From: Geosiphon pyriformis
Taxonomy: Eukaryota > Glomeromycota > Glomeromycetes > Archaeosporales > Geosiphonaceae
Direction: 5' to 3'
Assembly (NCBI GenBank): GCA_016748015.1
Contig: JAAOMT010000134.1
Location: forward strand, 198,184-262,183
Length of the DNA: 64,000 bases
Positions 55,257 through 64,000 of the stretch are shown here, piece by piece. Position 1 is the first letter of the stretch, and each line of letters starts with the position of its first letter. A model generated the notes under the pieces. The model ran no database searches and was not told where the DNA came from. It saw nothing but the letters and a program-made list of their open reading frames with translations. A program made the translations under genes and the position numbers.

Positions 55257-55622
55257 ATAATGTTCTAGATATTGAAGAGCACTTTAATACTAATCATTGA
55301 GTGGTTTTTGTTTTCATAGATTTAGGTGGTTTGTTGGATATATGTTTGAACTTTCTTTATAAGCTGGCAAATAAGGACTACTAGAAATTTGATTTTAAAA
55401 ATACTAATAATACAAAATAGAATAAATTCAAAGAGACTATAATGACCAATACTACTATGTTTTTTAATGAGTTTGCTGCATCTAGAAATCTTTCAGACAT
55501 AGATGCAATATGAAATGTTATTTGTAAAATAGTGAGTTTATTAGCCAATAAAATGTTTAAAAAAAATGGTTCAAAAATTTTAATAATGTCTTTACCAAGA
55601 AATTTTTTAAGTTTTATAAATT
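55257..55622 (+). pseudogene. Inverted segment inside LINE D ORF2
   Basis: The plus strand here reads VLDIEEHFNTNH, VFVFIDLGGLLDICLNFLYK, KFDFKNTNNTK and FFNEFAASRNLSDIDAI. This matches copy A ORF2 (VLDVSKHFDTDHQAVSM, VGLGGLLDTQLNFLHRQANR, FSDEFAASAKLSDLDVM), which in LINE D should be on the minus strand. Left and right neighbours stay in minus orientation and abut the expected points, so about 365 bases have been flipped in place. Confidence 0.8.
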
Positions 55623-56240
55623 ATCATATTAATTAAATTTGAGGAGACAAATATAAAATCAATTGTTTTTTCAGCACTTTTAAAATTATTTTATGTTAAG
55701 ATTTTTGCAGCTGAGCTTTCCACCAAAAAATTAACCAGTCCTAAATTAGATATTTTTTGAAGTTAGCATATTTGTAAGAACTATTTTTATTGAAATTATC
55801 TTCTAAAATTACAAATAAAGTTTTGTTTACAGTTTTAGCAATTAGTAAATTGATCTCTACAGCTTGAGCCAAGTGTGTTGCCAGAGCAATACCAATATAC
55901 AGCACCAAAATTAACATAAAGAGTTTATTCTTAAAAAGCAGCTTAATAAACAAAAGCCTATTAGTAATCTTTGAAATCTTGTATATATGTCTCACCAAAC
56001 CAACATTCATAATAATTACAACACCAAAACTCAAGTAGCCAGATTTCAAACCAGATGTAAACACTTAAATATCATTAAATTTGTTTATAAACTATGGACA
56101 AATCTTATCTTTTAATTTTGTTTCAATAATAATAGAAATCAAATTGTTTATTTTTTTATGTCAACAAATAATATTCTCTTGTTTAGCAGAGTTGTTCATA
56201 TCTTTAACATTGTACATGGCAATTTTCCAGATCAAATCAA
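55623..56240 (-). pseudogene. LINE D EEP endonuclease domain
   Basis: The open frame 55741-56064 has VFTSGLKSGYL-like MFTSGLKSGYLSFGVVIIMN, LVRHIYKISKITNRLLFIKL and VILEDNFNKNSSYKYANFKK, where copy A has LGGDFNEDGSCKCASFKK. The catalytic Asp/Asn site thus reads EDNFNKN and is damaged. The domain start near 56230 follows the decayed ORF1 end. Confidence 0.8.
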
Positions 56241-57831
56241 TTATTATTAAAGAATAATGTCTAAATCTAAACTTTTATTATCTACTTTGACTAGTAAATT
56301 CATAATTATATCTGATAAATTGTCTATTTTTTTTTCAAATTTTTTGATAACTAATAAATTCAAATTTTCTATTTAAGCAATAGTCTTATTATTAGTGGTT
56401 GCACTCAAACTTTCACTTATTACTATATCTGCTCTTTAATTTTATAATAAAAAAATTACCAATAGCTAACATTCAGGGTTAGGCTAAGGAATTATTGGTC
56501 TAAGTGTATTCAATCTCTTAGCCAGCTTATCAACTTGCTTTACAAGACTGTTAAAACTATATTCAAAAGCAGCAAATCTATTACTCACTTTCAAAAAAAC
56601 CAGCAAAAAAGGTTTAATATCTAAAAATGAATCAATAGTAAAAAAAACCAAAGATATTTTACAAAAAACAGACTTATCAGCAATTTGGCCCAAGTTTTTT
56701 TTACCAAATAAGACTGGTTAAGCAATTGGTACCTGGTTCTTTTTATATATATTTTCCAAGCAAATTTTATTTTAAGAATTAATTACTCTTTTAATGTGAC
56801 TACCCAAATTTTTACTTTTTAAATAAGTATTAGAAACATAACCAAATTGTTTACACTAAGCACACAAGCCAAAAAAAGACCAGTTCAATACAAATTTACA
56901 CTTTTAAAAACTGAAATAGAGCCAATTGCAGTCTTTTTTAATGCTTTATCAACAAAACAAATCACAACATATTTATTACAAACATAAAAAACTAGATTAT
57001 GGCCAATAGAATAAGTTTTTTACTATATAATTTCAACAAACCAGAAAGATTATGAACAGTAATACTAATTGACAAAATATATAGTAAAATCTGATGTAGA
57101 TTTTTAGATACTTACATTTGTTTATTATCAACAGTTTTAGCCACATAAACAGAATTATTTTTTATAAAACTGATCATTTAATTGTAACCAAATTAGCAAT
57201 ATTAACAGATTTAAATTCAATTAAGACTTTTTATCAAAAACCAATAAGCTGTATTTTGATTAATACAACTTTACTGAATTTGGAAAAAACTAATTTTACA
57301 GCTAATTTGAAAAGATTAACTGAAATTTTTTTAATTATTATTTCTCAATCTGAACATCTGTTTATCTTCTTAATATTATTGTTTACCAAAAAATTTTTAT
57401 AGATTGTTATCTTCTTAGTTTCTTTTAAACTTAATTTTGATGTAAAAGTTGATTTAATAATCTTTGGAAATTTTAAAAGAATTAATGCTTTCTCAAAATC
57501 ATCAACATAATAAAATTTTTTTTTCACATTTAATAACTTATTACCAGTAGATTTTTCAAATATAGCAAATAACTTAATATTAAGTGCAAAAAATTTTGTC
57601 AAATTAAAACTCTGTTTTTTTAAGGCACATGACTCAGTTGGTAACAAACAATTAAATTCAGAGAACTTAAAAGCTGGAAGTATCAGAATTTTGTTATTAT
57701 TGTTGTTTAGATTGTCAAAAAAATTTTCTTAGACTGGCTGTCTAAAACATAAGTCCTAATATATGTCTTTTTAAATATAACTTTGTTTATTGTGTTGTCT
57801 ATTTCTAAAGCATTCGAATTAACATAGCTGG
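56241..57831 (-). pseudogene. LINE D ORF1
   Basis: Pieces at 56484-56693 (VSNRFAAFEYSFNSLVKQVD, matching VNDMFVALEHSLASFAEQMG) and 57345-57647 (FEKALILLKFPKIIKSTFTS, matching the same part of copy C). The ORF1 is cut at 57831 by the LTR of G1b; its 5' end lies outside the window or is lost. Heavy AT drift and many stops. Confidence 0.8.
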
Positions 57832-58657
57832 TATTACTTATAGAAATTAGAAATTATAATAATAAGTAAAATAACCAATCAAAAATAAGCATAGTAAAAA
57901 AAAAAATTTCAGGATTCCAGAATTCCAAAATTTTAGGATTCTTTTTAAAAAAATTGAAAAATTTCAAAAAATCTCATATAACATAAATTATATATATATA
58001 GTAAGAATATTAGAAACAAAAAAAATATTTAAGACTCAGACAAAATAGTAGTTAGCAATCATTACTTATTTTATACCTTTTCCTTTAAAAGATAGTTTTC
58101 AATAACTTAAAGCAAAATTACATTAATATTATTAAAATATTTTATTATCATTCAATTCATGTTATTGTTGCTTGATTAAAAATATTAATAATTTCTCTAT
58201 TATTAACAATTTATGTTAATAAACTTCAATACTTAATTATACTAAGCTAATAGCTCTTAATTATGACTATTAACAAAATACTAATTTTTTATTTTATTTT
58301 ATTTTATTTTATTTTTTTATTTTGTTTTGTTTTGTTTCTTTGTTGTTTATTAATTAATTAAAAAAATTAAACACTGAGTATTTGACATCAAAAATAGCTT
58401 AATAAAAAACCTGGGAACAAAAGTAAAAATTTAAGAATAGCTTACTAAAAGAATATGACTGTTAAAATAAACTGACCACTATGCTAAAAAAAAAATTCAC
58501 AAAAAAACTATTAATTGAATTTTTGTCTATTATACAAAAAACTTAACAAAAACTTTCAAACTTCAAAATTTTTAAAAATTATTAATATTAACAGTTATTA
58601 AGCACCAAATTATGGATTTGTTATTTGTTTTAACACTTTAAATAATTATTTGTAATA
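57832..58657 (+). repeat. G1b 5' LTR (826 bp)
   Basis: TATTACTTATAG aligns with the G1 LTR start TGTTACATATAG (element strand). The end is GTAATA. It includes a short remnant of the GGATTCC array (57908-57945) and a TTTTA microsatellite (58283-58340). Confidence 0.85.
58283..58340. repeat. (ATTTT)n microsatellite in G1b LTR
   Basis: It is the complement of the A-rich arrays in F1 and F2, at the same LTR position. Confidence 0.7.
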
Positions 58658-58659
58658 TT

Positions 58660-58676
58660 TGGTGCTCTTTGTAAGG
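58660..58676 (+). other. G1b primer-binding site
   Basis: TGGTGCTCTTTGTAAGG, two bases from the LTR as in G1, with the TGG intact. Confidence 0.72.
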
Positions 58677-58699
58677 TATAATTTAACAGAGAATCAATA

Positions 58700-60660
58700 C
58701 CAATATCAATTATCCAGAAAAGTAACAAATCAAAAAATTATAAAAAAAAAATTATTTGGAATTTATGAAATTTTTATTTTAACATTATCAAACTTATTTC
58801 AGACTAAAAAATAACTATTGGTTAACAGAATCAGCTTTTAGTTTCTATATCAATAAAAAAATTAAATTTTATTTAAGAAACCAAGAAAATCCAGAAGCTG
58901 CCTTTAGTAATTTTTACAGTAAACTATTACAAAGTATTACACTTTTACCAAATCATCTGTTTGTATTATTAATCACAGAAATAAACAGAAAAATTAAAAA
59001 ATACACTCAATAAAGATTTTTTATTACCTTTGCAAACAAAGAAAAATTACAAACTTTAGCAAAAACACCAAAAAAAATACAATCACCTATTTGGAATAAA
59101 CCAAAAGTTATTTTATTTATTTATTTGTCATATTATTATACACTAGGAAGTACAATCTACATATCATTCAGATTAATATTACTATCAACTACAAAAACAC
59201 TATTATCTAGAGTACTGTTTCAAAATAATCAAAAGAAAGCCAAATTATTAAGAATCTATGACAATTTTTTTAAAAGATTTAAATCATAATTAACAATACT
59301 ATCAGGACTTTAATTACTGCCATCTTAACCAAATTTCAGATCTATTAGTCATTAGAAAAATACTGAATTAGAAGAAAAAGAAGACAGAAATCAGAAAAAT
59401 AATAATCAAAACCTAATCTTAATTAATCTGGAAATTATAACTCTGATTGTTTAAACTTAGCTAAATTTAAACAATTCAAATCTCATTTTTATTTTTTAGC
59501 AAAACTTGTCTCCAGTTATTATAATTAATCTACCAGTTGTACCAATTACTGCACAACAACTTTAACAACAATTGCAACAACAACAATTTGTATCAATAGC
59601 ATATGTATCTATTGCCAAATTTAAGAAATTTACCAGCAAAAAGGACAATATTTAAGCATAGCTAAACAATATAGCAAAAGCCATTACAGCCAATAGATAA
59701 GATAATACTAGAGCCCTTCAAGCTATTTTTTATTTCTTATAGAACACAATCAACTCATAGTATTAGAATTTTGTAAACAAATTTCAAGATTTTAATGCAT
59801 TCAAAACTGCATTTTTATGGTATTTTAGCAATAATAATAGCATTAATTGCTTGTTAACTAGTTTTACTACAATTAAACAAGATAATATTAAAGCAGTCAC
59901 TACTTACTTGAAATGTTTTTTCAGAAATCTGTGCCAAATTTAAGCAATTAACACTGACTATTTTACAATATTACAGATTTTAAATTAATTTATTTATAGA
60001 TTATACAGCAATTTGTTATAATAAGTATGTCCAATACACTTAAATATTTTTTAAGGTATAGTTATACACATCCAAGATTTTAAATTGGCCAAACTTAAAG
60101 CCAATTATGCTCAAGTCATAAATTTAATGATAAATAAATTATCTAAATTAAATACCAAATTAAAGCAATTTGGCAAAGTTATTAATTACAAAATTAAGGA
60201 ATATTTAGCTAATAATCAAACCATTTATTAGTCTCTACAATATTGTAACAATTAAAAAAACTTTAATTGTTTCCAAAATTTATTGCATTTATTACATTTA
60301 TTATTGTCTTCATCAAATCAACTATAATAATAAAAAATACATAATTGTCATTATTGTAGTAAACAAAGTCATTTAAAAGCAAATTGTTATTTCAGATTTA
60401 ATAATCAACAATTGAAAAATTAATATTGAAACTCTAATTACAGGTTTCAAACTTAGAACTATACCAACAATTTGTTATTAAAATCATATTTATATTAGTT
60501 TTATTACATCTCAATAATACAACAACCAATATATTTATCTTTAGTATATTAAATTCTAGTATTGGTAATATATTAGCTACAGTCATAAATAATTTATTAA
60601 CCCCAATTAATTCAAATACTGCCACAAAACTTAGCTTAAATAACAATTAGAAACCAAAAA
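58700..60660 (+). pseudogene. G1b gag
   Basis: The N-terminus (58820-59280) reads ESAFSFYINKKIKFYLRNQE and FVLLITEINRKIKKYTQ, homologous to the G1 gag N-terminus. A Gln-rich stretch at 59540-59600 precedes the capsid-like part (VYVSIAKFKKFTSKKDNI-like). The knuckle CHYCSKQSHLKANC (60346-60387) is complete. Stops are frequent throughout. Confidence 0.82.
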
Positions 60661-60939
60661 CTAAGAATTATATACACACAACAAAGCTGAAGATTGGCAA
60701 TCGTTATGTACTAATTAATTTCTAATTCTTTAAACCAGCCATTAAAATCATGCCAGTGAAGTTTGAGAAGTGGATACATTCAAAATCTAAATTTTTAAAA
60801 CTATTTAAGCCTTTTGATTATCCCAGAAAACAACTTATCCAACAACTTAGAAACCAATTTAATACCACTTACCAACAATATTTTACTAGCAACAATTATT
60901 AAAGATGAGTTATTTACAGTTATTTTTTTTTTAAATTAG

Positions 60940-61340
60940 AAGAATTAGTAATGACACCTCTATTTAGTAGAGCAATTCTCAATACTAAACCAATTACTGC
61001 AATATACACAGATGCCAAAGTTAATGGCCAATCTATCAAACTAATTTTTGATAGTGGATTAGCAAACAGTATGATCACATAACAACTTATAAACCAATTA
61101 GATTGTCAAGTTGATTGTGCTGTTAGCATCAAAATAATTATAGTTAATAAAACAACCAAGCTTTTTATTAACAAAATTGATAACTTTCTATTTGAAGTCA
61201 ATAGCATTATGGGATTAATCAAAGTTCAAGTTATAAAAGCCACGTAATATTAAGCTTTTATTAATAATAACTGGCTGTTTAAGACCAATACTATATTCAA
61301 CTAGACTATATAAAAGCTATAGCTTAGTCAAAATAGTCAG
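60940..61340 (+). pseudogene. G1b aspartic protease
   Basis: SIKLIFDSGLANSMIT keeps the DSG active site (Asp codon at 61050) and is followed by a stop, as in G1. It continues QLINQLDCQVDCAVSIKIII, NKIDNFLFEVNSIMGLIKVQ and NNNWLFKTNTIFN. Confidence 0.82.
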
Positions 61341-61619
61341 CAAACTTAGGTACCAGCTATCTGTGACCACTTCAAAACAAATATTATTACTTAATTACTA
61401 TTAATTAAGTTCAAAGAAGAAGAAAAAAACCTATTTAAAAAGCCTATTAAGTTTTATAGGCTGAAAATAAATACAATAAACTGTTATCAATACTTTCTTG
61501 AAACAACAAAGAAAAAAAAAGAGAAAGAAGACTCTTAAAATACCACCATTACTAAAGAAACAGCCAATAATTGGCATATATTCTACTTATTAAAACAAAA
61601 AAAAGAACCATCTTATATT

Positions 61620-61910
61620 TATCTTAAATACATCAATTATAAGAAGAAGCTTTTCTCTATAAAAGCTTAGATATTATTTGAAAAAGACTACTAAACATAT
61701 ACTCACTATTATTGCAAACTGTGCTACAAAGAATATTATGAATATTTAAAATAACAAAAAAAGTAAAACAACAAACCATGTTTCACTTGTAGAGAAATTT
61801 TACTTGACAAAAAAATATAGAATAACATTTCTGAATAAGGAAAAACATATAATATATTATGCTAATACACAATTCTTATAAGTAATTAGGTGAGCTAAAA
61901 AACATTTTTT
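61620..61910 (+). pseudogene. G1b Cys-rich module
   Basis: YTHYYCKLCYKEYYEYLK, NNKPCFTCREILLDKK and TYNILC then YTILISN align with the G1 module (FYCHPCLLKCFG, DNQPCLTCGKTLLDEG, CNVLCQYTILISDW). Several Cys are replaced by Tyr, matching G-to-A changes. Confidence 0.6.
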
Positions 61911-62096
61911 AATGCTGTATAGAACTAAATACTCTCATACTTAGATGGTTATCTATACAATAAAAACAAAATCTGGCAAATAACAAGTATCAAAATTAAA
62001 GATGCTTTACTTAGTAAAATATTTCTCATCAAAAATAATTCACCAAAACCTATCAAAACTGTTTTTATTCCCAATTCAGACATTTTTGTTAATATT

Positions 62097-62513
62097 TTGA
62101 GCAATTTAAAACAATTCTATGAACATTACCAAGATTTAACATTTACTAAAGAAAAGCAAAAGCAATATTTAGAACAATTAAATACAAAACTTTATAAACA
62201 TTGTCTAATTTTCAGTGACTTTAAATATTGTGACAATTGTAATCTCATCTACAATTCATTACTATACATAATTTATTTAATTTCTGAAGAAAAAAAACCA
62301 ATTAGCAAGTGCACTTTAGAATTAAAATCAAAATTCAATTGCAATTTAGACTTTAATAATAACAACAATAACAGTTTTAATACTGTTCACTATGACAACA
62401 ACAACAATAACAATTCAAACTCCAACAAAAATTCCAATATATTATACTCCCAAATCTCTCAAAAAAGCAGAAACTTAAATAGTTCAGCAATAATAAAGAA
62501 AATATTATGTTAG
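62097..62513 (+). pseudogene. G1b zinc-ribbon-like segment with Asn linker
   Basis: The open frame of 138 codons has LEQLNTKLYKHCLIFSDFKY then CDNCNLIYNSLLYIIYLISE, followed by an Asn-rich linker. It matches G1 22698-23237. One or two Cys of the first pair are lost (Tyr, Ser), so zinc binding is doubtful. Confidence 0.65.
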
Positions 62514-62935
62514 AACACATGCATAATACTAATGCAGAGTTTGATTTTAGATATTTAAAAAAAACTGTCATTATATTGGAATCTTATTTGTACACTAGTA
62601 TAGATCTAAAAATAGCACTGGAAATTCCAGCAACAATAATAGTCCAATTAACATCTAGATCTAGTTTAGTAAAAAAAGAAATTAATATTAGAAAAAAAAT
62701 AATTAATGCAAAATATATAAAAAATATTATTGCAATACTACAAAATAACTCAAAAAAAGGATATACTATTAAACTAAATAAAAAAATAGCATAGACAATA
62801 TTTCTGTCTTTGGTTAAAATAGTTCAATTAGTATTAATAAGACTTAGAAAAAAGTTAAAAATTACAATAAGAAAGATAAAAATATTCAGATCTATAAATA
62901 AAGTAGAAATACCAGTTAATATGATAGAAAAAAAA
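62507..62935 (+). pseudogene. G1b dUTPase domain
   Basis: Frame 62507-62794 has TNAEFDFRYLKK (motif 1), TSRSSLVKKEINIRKK (motif 2), IINAKYIKNIIAILQN (motif 3, DAGY read as NAKY) and YTIKLNKKIA (motif 4, followed by TAG where Gln is expected). Beyond it, IRKIKIFRSINKVEIPVNM is the place of motif 5 with all its Gly lost. The domain is clearly homologous to G1 but dead. Confidence 0.8.
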
Positions 62936-63379
62936 TAATTAATAAGAGAAAAATTATTTCTATTAATCAATCAATTTTTATTTTACCATATAATTAACAT
63001 ATGTTAACTATAGAAAAGAAAGTAAAGGATTAATTCCAAATTTTTGAAATAGAACCAAATATTTATAAGTTAGAAAAAATTGGTATTACCAATTTTTACA
63101 TACTAGTCAAAAACCACAAACACATTAAGATCTCAATACATAACACAACTAAAAACCTTATAGAAATATTAAGTAAAACTATTATTAGATATTTAAACAC
63201 TGAAGTTGAAAACCAATTACCAACTACTATTTTAGACTTTCCACAATTGTATAAATATATAGATATTATATTACAAACAATTTACAAATAAAAAGAGTGT
63301 TATTTGCTATAATCAAAACAGTTAAAGCAAATAAACTTAAAAAATTTAGACTCATTTTAATATATGCAGCTTAAGATGC

Positions 63380-64000
63380 TACTTAACAATTTCATTAACA
63401 TCTTTGCCAGTAAAAACAAATTTAGCAGAACTGATATTCAATATTAAATTAAAACTGAAAATATGATGTCAATTAAACAAAAAATATATAGAGTACTACT
63501 TGCTAGTTATGAGATTATTTGACAAGAAATTAATCAAATATTAGACAACAAATTAATTCAATTATTAATAAGTCTATAATTATTACTAGTAGTACTTATC
63601 CAGAAGAAAAATGAGAAAATCTGCTTTTGTGTAAATTATAGAAAACTCAATAGTATTATTTATTAAAACAAGAGTTATTTAATGCTTTTGAAGAGAAAAA
63701 ATAGTTTTTAACATTAAACTTAGATAGTAATTATTAATAAGTAGTCATAAATTCAGTTAACAAAAAAAAATAGCATTTACTTCTAGAGAAAAGAATTTTG
63801 AATTTGACATTATATCATTCAGTTTAACCAATACTTTAGCAATCTTCTAATGATTCATGGAAATTGTTTACACTAGATTATTATAGAAATCCATAGTGGT
63901 CTACTTAAATAACACTAATGTGTTTTTTAAAACATTTAATGACTATTTCTACTATCTTAAACAAGTGTTTTAAAGATTAAGAAAAGCTAAATTAAAGTTG
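63380..64000 (+). pseudogene. G1b reverse transcriptase, start
   Basis: The frame reads TDIQYIKTENMMSIKQ-like fingers, LVVLIQKKNEKICFCVNYRK (CVDYRKL read as CVNYRKL) and, near 63897, VVYLNNTNVF, where YLDD has become YLNN as in G3. The element continues past the window edge. Confidence 0.82.

Larger units (their letters stand above)
57832..64000 (+). mobile_element. Gypsy element G1b (G1 family), cut by window edge
   Basis: A plus-strand element homologous to G1 over LTR, primer-binding site, gag, protease, Cys-rich module, zinc-ribbon segment, dUTPase and the start of RT. It is inserted in LINE D ORF1. It is far more AT-rich than G1, with many stops, yet the zinc knuckle and protease DSG are kept. 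The second LTR is outside the window. Confidence 0.9.

Noticed and set aside
57908-57945. Independent short tandem repeat
   Set aside because: It is the remnant of the GGATTCC array of the G1-type LTR of G1b.

Overview
The window looks like nuclear DNA of a filamentous fungus, most likely an arbuscular mycorrhizal fungus (Glomeromycotina, Rhizophagus-like). Three points suggest this: very AT-rich DNA around a small compact island of intron-rich genes, short GT-AG introns of about 60-100 bases, and a LINE whose ORF1/ORF2 proteins I recognise as the abundant Glomeromycotina type. The genus is not proven. No rRNA, tRNA, CRISPR or prokaryotic operon structure was seen.

Layout. 480-7190 (-) is a nearly full-length but broken APE-type LINE (copy A). 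7690-8085 (+) is a LINE 3' fragment (copy B). 8600-34735 (+) is a third LINE (copy C), split twice. At 9865-27606 it is split by a Ty3/Gypsy element (G1, minus strand), which is itself split at 14479-22098 by a second Gypsy family (G2, minus strand). At 29659-33035 it is split by two truncated, tandemly placed G1-like LTR pieces (F1, F2). 35.2-41.1 kb is the host gene island. 41536-57831 (-) is a fourth LINE (copy D), split at 44498-54401 by a third Gypsy family (G3, plus strand) and carrying an internal inversion of about 365 bases. 57832-64000 (+) is a G1-family element (G1b) cut by the window edge.

Host genes. The island holds a short uncharacterised minus-strand gene candidate, a six-exon AP endonuclease (APE1/ExoIII family, 313 aa), a four-exon Ugo1/SLC25A46-like mitochondrial carrier (460 aa), and an eight-exon aminoglycoside-phosphotransferase-fold kinase (ACAD10/11 N-terminal type, 370 aa) with a 12-base microexon and a GC-AG intron. 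The genes alternate in orientation: divergent, convergent, divergent.

Most interesting system. G1, G1b and G3 carry, between protease and reverse transcriptase, a conserved cassette: a Cys-rich module, a zinc-ribbon-like Cys segment and a five-motif trimeric-type dUTPase domain. G2 lacks the dUTPase and has a different Cys-rich insert. G1, G2 and G3 also carry an uncharacterised ORF downstream of integrase. Decay of the copies is dominated by C-to-T and G-to-A transitions (Trp and Gln codons to stops, DSG to DSR, YLDD to YLNN, GFG to EFG). In the G1 and G2 LTR stretches I compared by eye, every substitution was a transition.
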